From the NCBI GenBank assembly GCA_963573385.1, contig CAUYLG010021655.1:1-64000 (forward strand): a stretch of DNA of 64,000 bases. Reading direction: 5' to 3'. The notes under the pieces were generated by a model. The model saw only the letters and a list, made by a program, of their open reading frames with translations, had not been told where the DNA came from and did not search any database. This document shows, in pieces, positions 1-10,829 of this stretch; position 1 is the first letter of the stretch; the number at the start of each line of letters is the position of its first letter. The position numbers were made by a program, and so were the translations under genes. This DNA is from Cacajao melanocephalus. Its lineage: Eukaryota > Chordata > Mammalia > Primates > Pitheciidae.

Positions 1-87
1 CTGCTTGTTTGTTATTTTCATCCCTTATTCCTTCCTGTCTCCATTGTTAAGCACAATTATTGGCATAAAAGAGGTTTTTAATACCCA

Positions 88-135
88 TTTTTAGACTGCA
101 TTCTAGCCTGGGCAATACAACAAGAATCCCGTTCT
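88..135 (+). mobile_element. Alu 3' remnant
   Basis: The text GACTGCATTCTAGCCTGGGC and the following bases match the end of an Alu right arm. The rest of the element is lost. The left 87 bp shows nothing recognisable. Confidence 0.6.
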
Positions 136-139
136 CTCT

Positions 140-232
140 CCCTCTTTCTCTCTTACATTCTTTTTTTTCTTTCTTTCATTCTTTCTTTCTTCTTTTCTCT
201 CTTTTTCTTTCTTTCAAAAAAAAAAAAAAACC
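140..232. repeat. Pyrimidine-rich (CTTT)n tract with A run
   Basis: A low-complexity CTCTTT/CTTTCTTT tract ends in about 14 A residues. Confidence 0.85.
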
Positions 233-849
233 ATATATTATTCTCTGAACAAACTTCTTTATTTTTCTTCTTCCCATAAACTACCTGTTGCTGGTACCAT
301 TCAAAGAGTCTCCAAATGTTAGATTATTGCTTCCTATTTCCTATTGCCCCTATTGGTGGGGATGAGGAGGGCAAAGTAACTGCCCCCCCCACCAAATATT
401 ATTACATATTCTTTTCAATAAACTGGATATTTTTCTTCCACTTTCTGTTTCTAAAAATGAAAACTGATGTTAAAGGGCAAATCTCCACATCAGGAAGAGA
501 TTCTATAAAAACACAGAATTTAAAGGCAAACTGTCTATCTTACCAAAATGAGGCTCAAAAGAAAAATCGTTGTGCATATTTAACATTAGAGAACTCAAGT
601 AACCAACAATGTTTTAAAGGTGCCATAAGCTCCATGGAATACTAGAGTAGCATTCAGTATTTAATAGCAACCTGCTCCCCAGGGCGAGCAGCAAAAAGGA
701 TCTTACTGCAACAGCACAGTAACCCCCGAGGCAGCATGCTAACAGAGAAGTGAGGGAGCACAGCGAGCAATGGTCTATCTAACAGAGACCCGCTGCAGGC
801 AAAGGCAACAGCAGCACAATCAGTGGTACTACAGTGGAGTGGGCGAGAG
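233..849. other. Non-coding, nothing recognised
   Basis: One 109-codon open frame on the plus strand (316-645) has low complexity and no family resemblance. I see no repeat family or regulatory site I can name. Confidence 0.5.
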
Positions 850-916
850 GGAAGTCAGATGACTTCAGAGAAGTAGTCACAGGCTAGATCACACAGGGCT
901 TTAAAGCCATTGTAAG

Positions 917-955
<39 letters not shown>

Positions 956-1945
956 ATTCTGATGAGAAGCCACTAGAAGATTTTGAAGGGAAATGAAATG
1001 AGTATGTATGACAAAAATCACTGCTATTTGGAAAATACTGTAGAGGAGCAAGGGTAGAAGCAGAGACTTCTCAATCATGTGGGTAGGAGAGGACTGTGGC
1101 TTAGCTTAGAGAGGAAGGGAGAGGTGGGCAGATTTGGGAGCTTCTGTTTAAGGTAGAGTCAACAGAATTTGTTGGATGCTTGGATGCGGGGTCTGACCTA
1201 AAAAGAGAAGTCAAGAGTAATTTCCTAGAATTCCAGGCTACTTGAATGGCAGTATCTGAGGCAGTTTATTGAGATATTGAGGGGAAACAGAGGGAGGACT
1301 TGGTGAGTGTGGCATCAGTAGTTCTGTCTGTCCATACTAAATTTAAATGCCTATCAGATTTCCAAGTGGAGATGCTGAGTAAACAGACGGATATACGCAT
1401 CTGGAGCTCAGAAGATAAGTAAAGCTAGAAATAAAATTTTGGAAGTCATCGACTTATAGATGTTATTTATAGCCAAGGAATATGGCTTGGGATAGAAATT
1501 GCCTTGGGACACAGTATGGCCAAGAACTGAACTCTGTGGCACACTAACATTTAGTGGTGGGGAAGCCTGGCGACACAATGAAGCAAAATGAAATGCAGGA
1601 GAATGTGGTAACCTGGAAGCCAACTGAAGGAGAAAGAATATTAGTGAAGAACATTAGTGAAGAAGAAAGAATATTAAGGAGCAGGGAGTGATCAAATGCT
1701 ACTGAGGGGTCAGGAAAAATGAGAACTGTGCACAGACATTGGATTTCGTAGTCATTGGCATCGTCAGGACCATGTAGGGGTTAACGGGGAGAAAAAGCCT
1801 CAGATGAGAACAGGTAGGAAGAAATAGAGGAAATGAAAATAGAGACTTAGAGGCAAATCTTTCAAAGAGGATTTTTTGTTTGTTATAAAGTGAAGCAAAG
1901 AAGTGGAACGGGACCTAAAATGAGATGTGTGGTCTAGGGCGGATT
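850..1945 (+). mobile_element. Ancient mammalian LINE/LINE-like repeat, degenerate
   Basis: Scattered phrases (GAAGCCACTAGAAGATTTTG, CAAGTGGAGATGCTGAGTA, TCAAATGCTACTGAGGGGTCA) match a widespread old mammalian repeat that I recognise by pattern but cannot name firmly. A GT microsatellite sits inside it at 918-954. Confidence 0.5.
918..954. repeat. (GT)n microsatellite
   Basis: About 18 perfect GT units. It is probably length-variable within the species. Confidence 0.95.
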
Positions 1946-2221
1946 AAAGACAAGAGATTTAACAGCAGATATTTGTTAAATGAATATGTTTTAAGAATAT
2001 CATAAGGAACGAATGACTCAACAGAGAGCTGTACATGATTCAACAGTGTAAACATGGTTTATACTTCAAGTCCCATACTGTAAGACGTGCATGTCACATT
2101 CACTTTGCTTCAAATGTAGGTGTCAATATCCCATACTTGCTTATCTATTTTCTGATTTGAATGAGATATAAAATGGAGTTGCTTAACTCGATTTGTAACC
2201 AACCACTTTAAAATATTAAAA

Positions 2222-2352
2222 TGTAAGGACTGACAGGCTGATAGGTGCAGCAAACCACCATGACACATGTTTATCTATGTAACAAAACTGCACGTCCTGC
2301 ATATGTATCCCAGAACATCAAATCAAATCAAGTAATAATAATAAAATAAATA
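2222..2352 (+). mobile_element. L1 3' end
   Basis: The typical L1 3' UTR end (GGTGCAGCAAACCACCATGA, then ATGTATCCCAGAAC and an AATAATAATAAAATAAATAAA tail). It is strongly 5'-truncated. Confidence 0.8.
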
Positions 2353-2949
2353 AAGATTCTGGAAATCGAGCTTACCAAATTAAAACTTTCAGAGGTAGGG
2401 GGGATGCATTTTAAACAAAAGTCCCAAATGCGTCTTACCATCAGGCTTGTTTGAAAAACACTAAGGAATACTAAAAACTTGGAGAAAGATAAGTTCTCCT
2501 ACTTTGCAGACGTGCAATATGGGTTCAGGGGATGGATGACCGTTCAACTCTATATAATGGTGTATTTTTACCTCCAGATCATGTAGCCTTTCTCACCCTT
2601 GTTTCCCAAAATTAAAAGGATAATTTTTTTTAAATAGTAAGTGTAAGAATATTTTTAAATACTTTCTTTAAAAAAAAATTACTACTGTTCAAAACTGGAG
2701 AGGTCTTAACTAATATACTGAAAACTAGCTCACAATTGTCAGTCCAAATTATTTTTATTTAATTAGCTTTGGACAAAAAACCAAGTAGGAAACCCCATGC
2801 AGAAGCCTCCAGCACTGGCTCAGCATGCCTGACAGGGGCTCACGCAGACTCTTTAGAGCATTTAAGACTCTGGGCTATTTGCTTATGGTTCTGAGGTGTC
2901 TTTTCAAAAATGGGTTTTCTAGTCAAAATGAAACAAAAAGGCAGCCAGC
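2353..2949. other. Non-coding, nothing recognised
   Basis: AT-rich spacer between an L1 end and the GC-rich block. No gene or repeat identified. Confidence 0.5.
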
Positions 2950-3510
2950 TGCGTGGATTTTCCCTTCAGAGTAAGCCAAGTGATGGAAAGGCCGGGCCGG
3001 CCCCCTGGGGACAGCAGCGCCTGCACCCTCGCCATCGGCTCCAATGGGACGCAGGGCGAGCGGCCTGGCCCCCAGCCCACCCCGCGCCCTGACCGGAGAG
3101 CCCGGCACTTGCCTGCTGGTGAGCGCGCGGCTTTTTCGTCTTCCCTTCCGGCGGAGCGCGACCAGGCGGTGGGCGTCTTGCCCCGGGCGTTGAGAGGCTA
3201 GGGCTGCCTCTTAGGCGGCGAGCAGCAACTCTGTCCCCGCTACCACCGCAGCCTGCACCCCTTTGCGCTCGCGGAGCAGGACGCTCGTGAGTGGGCGGCC
3301 CCACGCCTTTGCAGACGCGCTGCCTCAGCCCTTGGAGGTCTTCGCTCACCAGGCCTGACTGCTGTCGGCACCTGCCCCGCCGCTCCTGAGGGGTCGCTCG
3401 AGGGCGGGCTGCTGCATTGCCAAGGGAGGCCCCACCCGGGACGTGGCGCTGAGGGCCGGGGCAGTACAGCTGCAAGTCAGGGGTTAACGTGGCGGGAACA
3501 CTCGGCAGAA
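2950..3510. promoter_or_regulatory. GC/CpG-rich block, candidate CpG island (possible TICAM2 promoter)
   Basis: About 550 bp is rich in CpG (GGCCGGGCCGG, GGCGGAGCGCGACC and similar), isolated in AT-rich DNA. Long open frames exist on both strands here, but that is expected from GC richness and none looks like a protein. In human, TICAM2 follows TMED7 on the same strand and its first exon lies roughly 20-25 kb from the TMED7 start, which would fall near here. The link to TICAM2 is therefore inferred from gene order only. Confidence 0.55.
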
Positions 3511-4865
3511 GGAAGGATCTCACAAAGAAGGGTGGAGGAGGGGAAACCGCAATGGGGAACTGTCACCAAGGCTAGTGGACTCTCCCTGCTTTTTTTTTCC
3601 TTTGGCATGTACCCGAAAGCCGGACGTCAAGGGCCAGAAAAGTCTAGAAAGGAATTCCACCGTGTTTGCCCCTTACAGACCAGACAAACCCCTAGACCCT
3701 TCGGAGGTACAGCGACTCTCCTGGTTCCCTAAGACAGTCTCTTGACTTTGCCTGTCCCTTTACAGCTCTCACTTTCCTACCGCAGCCAACCATACCCTTG
3801 ACTAGGGTGTGCAGGACATCAGCCCTTGCCCCCAGAAACTACCCTTAGAAACATCCTTTTTTTCAGGTTCGTTCTCCACAACCGAACAGATTGGAACTCC
3901 ACTGAATATCAAGAGAGAACAAAAAAAGCAATTAGGTAAATAAAGCGTAAGAAGCCTTATAAAGCCCCAAACTTGATCTTACCATTGCTGCCTCAGGTAC
4001 CCAATCCTAGTCACAATTTGAGAGCCCCAGTTCAGAAATCTCCCTCCCCTTTTAATTCTCAGGCAATCTCTTACTCCCTGCCAAAGGAGACCCAGTTACT
4101 GAATCTCAAATGAGACCATGGATAATAAATTGGGAGTGAAGGTCCATACCTGAGTCTCGGAAACACAGTACAGGTAAAGCTAAGAATTATTTCCTCCCTT
4201 TCCCCATCGAACAACAGGATGGCTTATTGAAGGTAGGCACTTCAGGTAGTAATTACTTGGTGTGCTGCAATATAGTCAGAAATGCCATATTATGAACCAT
4301 GTCAACACAATTCATTATCCACACAGTTGATTCTCCAACTGCTCCACCTCCCAACAATTCTACCTAAACTCTTTGGGTAAACAGTGGCCTCCTAAATCCA
4401 ACTGATACTTCTGTTGCCCTCATTTTTCCTGGGAGTCTCTCTTTGGTGATTGACAAAGTTGACCATTGCCTTCCAACACTCAGTTTCCTTGATGTTGACA
4501 ACCCCACTTTGCCTTTATGCTCATCCTGCTTGTTAAGATTCTTTCAGTTTCCTCTGCCTGTTCCTCTTTCTCTGGCAACCCTGCAAAATCAATGCTTTTC
4601 AAGCTTTTCCACTGAAATACCACCCATGACAGATTCCATAAACATGTACTTCCCTATTCACCACTTAGGTCATATGCATAAAAGAACCTGAAGTCACTAG
4701 TGTCAAGGGCAAATTTACTTGAAGTGTTCCATCTTCTTTTAAATTGCTCGAAATTTTGCATTGTTCTGCATAATATAGTCACATGTACTAAAAAATATCT
4801 TAAATTGGTTACAAGTTTAATTGCTTAACATTTTCTCTCCAAATGTTCAAGAAAATGCATCAGTC
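3511..4865. other. Non-coding flank of the GC-rich block
   Basis: Mixed-composition sequence without a clear repeat or exon. If the GC block is a promoter, first-exon or intron sequence of that transcript could lie here, but I cannot define splice sites. Confidence 0.4.
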
Positions 4866-4995
4866 ACTTATGCCACACATATTTAGATTACATTCTATGT
4901 GCTAGGCATTAGGGATATTGTGTGAACAGCAGACACAGTCCTAGTTCTCATGGAGATTTTATAGTCTAATCTGGGAGACAGACAGAAATGTAAAG
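4866..4995 (-). mobile_element. L2-like fragment
   Basis: The phrases CTATGTGCTAGGCATTAGGG and CATGGAGATTTTATAGTCTA match the common L2-type motif (size/metric phrase 'tgtgccaggcact...catggagctta'). Short and old. Confidence 0.45.
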
Positions 4996-5199
4996 AAGTG
5001 AGACAATTTCTGATCCATGCATTGATATGGGGACAGAGAATCTTCCTGGTGGGCAATTTCTAGCTATAAACCTGGTTATTCCCATTCAAGAAAGGAGGGA
5101 ATGACCTGACAAACTGATAAATATACTGACTTACAGGCAGTGTCTAATAGATCATCCAGCTTTTAGGTTCTTGGAAAAATGAAATGGAAAATTTGTAAA

Positions 5200-5845
5200 A
5201 GATCTGTTGGTGAGACTTACAGATAAGCCCCTTGGAGTAGTGAAATCATGTTAAGATATTCATGTCCTACATAAGCACCTAACAGGATGCATCAGGTGGA
5301 GATTTGCAATAAGGGGAACAAGATGAATTGTCTGGTAGATGTCAGTCTTTTTCTCCAGCCAACCCAGGGCTTGGTTAATGGGCCCATTTACCAAGTGGCC
5401 ATCACAGCAGTGACTATTCAGTTGACTCTGACTTAATCAAAAGGGAGATTATCCCAGGTGATTCTGACCTAACCAAGTGAACTCTTTCTGGCCTTCTCTG
5501 AAACAGTGTCTAGTCAGAAGTTCTGCTGACTTTAGAAAGGCAAACAGTCACGTTGTACACTGCTTATATAGAAGAGCAGCCCTAAGTAGCTGAGGACCTC
5601 AGTTCTACAGCTTCTAGGAACTAAATTTTATCAACAATCTGATTAAGTTAGAAGAGAACTATGAGCTCCAGATGACAATGCAGTTCAGCTGACTTCACTG
5701 TAGTCTTGTGAGACCCTAAGCAGAAGACCCAGTTAAGCCACGCCGAGACTCTTAACCCCCAGAAATTTTAAGATAATAAAATTATGCTGTTATAAACCAG
5801 TAAATCTATGGTAATTTGTTACTCAGCATAGAAAACTAACACAAG
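5200..5845 (+). mobile_element. MLT1-type (ERVL-MaLR) solo LTR
   Basis: The 3' end has the MaLR signature (TTGTGAGACCCTAAGCAGAA, then AGATAATAAA and GGTAATTTGTTACTCAGCAT, ending AACTAACACA). Internal MaLR-like phrases occur from about 5.33 kb (GGGAGATTATCCCAGGTGAT). No internal viral genes are present. Confidence 0.6.
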
Positions 5846-8800
5846 AGATAAAATAACACTTGGATGGAAATCTATAGCTTTAAATATGTAAATGAGAATA
5901 GAAAGTCGAAAATTTGAGGAGCTAACCATCCACTACAATATGGCAAATTAACATGGAAAGAAAAAGCTGAAATCAATAGAACAGAAAAGAATATAACAAA
6001 GAAGAAAAACAAAAATACTGGCTTTAAAAAAATTATAATAAATGCGATAAACCTCTGGCAAGACTAGTCAAGGAAAAAAGATACAAACAATCCCAGATAC
6101 AATATAAGGAATACAAAGGGTACCATCCTTACAGATCTGGCACATGTTAAGTATACAGGAAAAACACAGTACTAATAAATTTGAAATTGTAGACAAAATG
6201 GAAAGATTCATAGGAATATGCAATTTGCCAATATTACATAAGAAACAGAAAAGCTGAACCTTATTAATAAAAAGAAATTGAATCAGCATCCTATAAAGAA
6301 GACACTAGACCCCAAACACACTTTACCTACAATTTCTAATAAACATTCAAGGAATAAGTAACATAAATATTATATACAAGCTTTCCCAGAAAACAGGAAA
6401 AGAAAGCCACTTTCCAACTTACTTTATAAGGCTAAAACAGGCTTGATATTAAGCAAAAATCTTAAAACAAATCCAGCTATTAAAAATAAACCACATCATG
6501 CCAGGTTGTTTTTACCCTAGGAAGAAAAGGCTGGCTTAACAACAGGAATCCAGTTCATGTAACTGACCACATTCAAAGAATAAAAGCAGAAAAATCATGA
6601 TTTTCTCAATAGAGTTTTTTGATAAAATTCAAAATTCTATATCATGTATGATTATAAAAACTCTTAGCAAACTAAAGATAGGTGGGAAATTTCTAAATTT
6701 AATAAAAATACCATAAAATGCTTACAGGATACTTTGAAAGCATTCCCAGAAAACAGAAACAAAACAAGAATGCCTACACATGACCTATTCAACATTATAC
6801 TGGAGGTCCCTGCAAATGTAATTAGGCAAGAAAAAGTAAAGAAAGGGAGAATAGAAAGACAGACAAATCTATCATACTTATAGAAAGTGCAAAAGAATGT
6901 ATAAATTACTAGACTTAAAAAAAGATTTTTGCAAGGTTGCTGTACAGAAAAATTAATTTAAAAAGTTTTTCCACATACCAATAAAAAATTAAAAAATTAA
7001 AAGATATCATTTATAATGATAGCATCAAAAACATAAAGATACAAGAAAGTAAAATTAATGAAGTATTTGTATACAGCATTTCTATGAAGACAATTATGAT
7101 TTTATTCAAAGATACAATGGGAAGACATTAACTCACCAAAAAATGCCCTATTATAAAGAATTTGTTCACAGGTAATACAATCCCAATCAAAATCCTAACA
7201 ATTTTGTTTTGTTGAAATTCCAAAATTCGTATAAAAATGCAAAGAACTGATAACAGCCAAAATCTTGAAGAACAAGGTATAAAAAGACTTATTTTACCAA
7301 ATATCAAGACTTTTAAAAGCTACGACAGTGTATTACTGATATATGGGCAAACTGATCAATGTAATAAAAGAGAGCCCAGAAATAGACTCATGTAAATATG
7401 AGCATTTCATAGATGACAGAAATGGCATGTTCAACCAATTGAGAAAGATGACTTTTCAAGAAATGAGGGGGGAAAAAAGAACCTGGATACCTACCTCACC
7501 CACAAAACAAAATTCAATTTAAGTAGAAGACAAAACTACACGTATTTTAGAACACAGAAGATATTCATGACCTAAGGGAAGCATTTTTTAAACAAGACAC
7601 AAACACACCACAAATAGAGAAAAAGATGGATACATTTCACTAGGAGCAGAAAGATAAAGAACCGTGAGAAGACATTTGAAACAGTTCAAACCAAATGATT
7701 AAGTATTCTTGGCACATGAAGGAATTTTATTAACTTAAAAAAGTCAAATTTTAAAAAATGGACAAATGATTTAAAGAGCAACTTTGCAAAAAGGGGAAAT
7801 CCAAATAGTAAATTTGTACAAAAAAATAATTAACCTCATGGAAATGCAAATTAAGCAACAATGAGGTACCATTACAAGCCCAGATTTTCCAAAGTTTTAT
7901 AAATGTGGAACCTTCTAATGCTGCTGGTGAAAGCACTGATTGATATAATTACTTTGGAAAAGTTAGGTATTACCTAGTAAATTTGAAGATACACATATGA
8001 CTCACCAATTCCATTGCTAGATGTATTCTCAAGAGATCATAAACATGTACAACCTGACATATATACAGGGATGCTCATAGTGGCTTTGTTCAAAATAGCA
8101 AAAAGGCGGATGATCCCAATGCCTTCACGGAAGAGATACATAATGGTGGTATATTAATGATAAAACACAGTAACAAAAACTATAGCCATATGCATCATCA
8201 TGGATGACGCTAAACATTCAGCAAGTCACAAAAAAGTGACATTTTATTTATTAAATATAATCTAATACTTTATTAAATTTTATTAATGTTTACTTCTATC
8301 TGATTGTTTAGACAACTTTTAAGGAATGCAGACATCAGTACTACCTGAAATGTGGTCCCATATTGATCCCATATTGATCAACTGTCATTGGTTGATGGAG
8401 AGAGAAGCACATAAAGTGAGTAAACATGCATAAACTTTAGAAATACTGACAGTAATCTGACAGTGCCAGTACATTCAAGTACATGATTGTGTATTTACAA
8501 AAATATCAGTTTATGATGACTTAGAAATTAAAAAAGAAATACTGTGAGAACTAGTATACTCAACTGGTAAAAATACAAAGAAAAGATTATTTGCATTACA
8601 AGCAGAACACTGGTTATCTCTCTTGAGGTGATTCAGGAAACTGACGAGGAAAGAAAGGATACATAGGAGCTTTCTAAGGTATTCGCAATGTTATATTTCT
8701 TTACCTCAGCATTGGATATATGAGTATCTGTTTTATAACTTTTTTTCTCATTAAATTATACATCCTGAATGTGCTCTTCTATATGATAATTTCACAAATG

Positions 8801-8870
8801 TAAAAGTGTAAAAACTTGTTATAGACAGTACAATGCCAATTTCTTTAAAAAATACACAAATATCTATAAA
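5846..8870 (+). mobile_element. Degenerate L1 (L1M-type) ORF2/3' region
   Basis: About 3 kb of A-rich sequence has L1 ORF2 phrases in order (Ala/Lys-rich reverse transcriptase DNA such as CATTCAAAGAATAAAAGCAGA, AGAATGCCTACACATGACCT, TATAATGATAGCATCAAAAA). It is riddled with stops and has no intact frame. It ends near 8.3-8.9 kb. Confidence 0.7.
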
Positions 8871-9477
8871 AACTGAAATACACAAAAAAGAATGATGGAA
8901 TTATGGGTAGACTTTGTTATTTGAACGATTACTTATCAAATTCTTATGTTGTTGCCTTTTCGAGATAGTAGTGATCATTAGGAATCCTCTAGCACTAAAA
9001 ACAGAGTATGCCAGACCAGTATCACTTTTGTATCTAAATTTCAGCAAGGAAGCTGCTTCCTAATGATAAAAATAGGATAACATCCTTGTATTTTCCTTCA
9101 GAATTTGGAAACTCCTGAGATGGAGAAGTTAGTTAGGAGATCAAACATCACTTTTATTGTTAACAAAATTAAAGAACATGTTTTTCAACCTGTAGCAAGA
9201 GGGACTGGTTAATACCCATATCCATAAACTGGAGATAAACCACTCAATTACTGGCATAGCCACATAACCAGGGCTTCTGCTGTGGGGAGATGATGTAAAA
9301 CTCCCTAAGGAATAAGTCTTTTGACCTACATATTCTCTTATTCCTTCAGTACTCTGTAAATATTGTAGACCCTTAGAGTCCATTCTGCTTCACTACCTGC
9401 GTAACATTAGTTGCTCATACAGCTATCCCATGTACACCAACTAGGTTATGTTTCTGGCAGTCAAACTGTCTTACTCA

Positions 9478-9768
9478 TTTTTTTTTTGAGACCAAGTCCT
9501 GCTCTGTAGCCCAGGCTGGACTACAGTGGTGCAATCTTGGCTCACTGCAACCTCCGCCTCCTGGGTTCATGTGATTCTCCTGCCTCAGCCTCCCGAGTAG
9601 CTGGAATTATAGGCAGGCGCCACCAAGCCCCGCTAATTTTTGTATTTTTAGTAGAGGCAGGGTTTTATCATGTTGGCCAGGCCGGTCTCAAACGCCTGAC
9701 CTCAGGTGATCTGTCCACCTCAGCCTCCCACAGTGCTTGGATTACAGGCATAAGCCACCGCGCCCAGC
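9478..9768 (-). mobile_element. Alu (full length)
   Basis: Reverse-oriented dimeric Alu from the poly-T to CGCGCCCAGCC. The open frame across it (9537-9815) is the usual translated-Alu artefact. Confidence 0.95.
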
Positions 9769-9959
9769 CTGTCTTATTAATTTTTGAAACTTCTACCAGA
9801 CCATTATATGCATGACAGACATCCAAACATTTTCATAGCTGTGTCATGTATTGTTCGTATAGGAGCCACATGAATAGAAGTCATAGTAAGGACTTTAGGA
9901 ACTAAAAAAAGATCAAAGAGACCAGAATTAGACTAATGATAAAAATAGAATTACTAAGT

Positions 9960-10140
9960 GCTTGTATATGCTAAGCACTGATCCTCAGTGTTTAATAAAC
10001 ATTTCATTCTCCTTACACCAGATGGCATCACCTTAGCAGCAGATGGAAAACAGAAATATATAGTTAATAAAATCCAAAGTCACATAACCATGACTTGAAT
10101 TGGGCTGTGACTCCAAAGCCAAAGCACTGACCACTGCTGA
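9960..10140 (-). mobile_element. MIR
   Basis: Reverse MIR with GATGGAAAACAGAAATATA, AGTCACATAACCATGACTTG and CCAAAGCACTGACCACTGCT, matching the MIR 'gaggaaactgag...aagtcacac...gctcttaaccactac' pattern. Confidence 0.65.
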
Positions 10141-10199
10141 GCTATAGTGAAATCAAGATACCTAAGCCTTCAGAGATCTACCCTTAATTGTTATTTTGT

Positions 10200-10440
10200 A
10201 AGGCAGTATTACATAGTGCTTGAGAAAGAGGGCTCTGGAGCCAGACTGCTATGGTTCATATTCAAACTCTGCTAATTACTGTGTGAGATGAGATTTCTTA
10301 ACCCCTCTATGCCTCAGTTTACTTATCTATAAAATGGGAGTAATATCTTTATTGCATGGAATCATTGCAAAGATTAAATATGTCAATACAAATACTCAGC
10401 ACAGCACCTAGCACAAAGTAAGCATTCAATAAATGTTAAC
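10200..10440 (+). mobile_element. MIR (near full length)
   Basis: Forward MIR: GGCTCTGGAGCCAGACTGCT, TATGCCTCAGTTTACTTATC, AAAATGGGAGTAATAT and ending GCATTCAATAAATGTTAA. It is one of the best preserved copies here. Confidence 0.9.
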
Positions 10441-10829
10441 CTATATTTACAGTTATTTCCCTGTTGCTTTTGGAGAATTGTGCCCAGGAACCAGACTGTC
10501 CCTCTGACCACATTATTAAGAAAAACACTGATACAACTGGGTATTATACAACCTAAAGTTAATTTACTTAAAAATTAAGATCTCTTTGGAGCAACTGATG
10601 ATTTAAATGCTTTTCAACTATACAAATTTTCAGTAAGGAATGCAAAGAGGAGGTTAAAAATTAGGCAGTATAGACGTGGTATTTCTCTTTCACTTTCTTT
10701 TTTGGACAGTCCCTCAGATATTTTAATAAAATACCAAATAAATAATCACTCTCATTACAGAACTGTACTCCAGGATTTAAGTTTATAAGGAGCTTTAGAA
10801 AGATTTAAATCCTGACAGAAACGAGTGAA

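Noticed and set aside
884..1078. Frame with (TH)n repeats
   Set aside because: It is a translation of the GT microsatellite.
2966..3523. 185-codon minus-strand frame in the GC-rich block
   Set aside because: Long frames are expected on both strands of CpG islands. Composition is Arg/Pro/Gly-rich, with no domain and competing frames on the other strand.
5846..8870. Active L1
   Set aside because: There are many stops and indels, and no open ORF1 or ORF2.
9537..9815. 92-codon open frame and many similar ones (for example 37800-38042, 45077-45490, 50529-51214)
   Set aside because: They are translations of Alu elements; the recurring [20 protein letters not shown] text is the Alu antisense frame, not a protein family.
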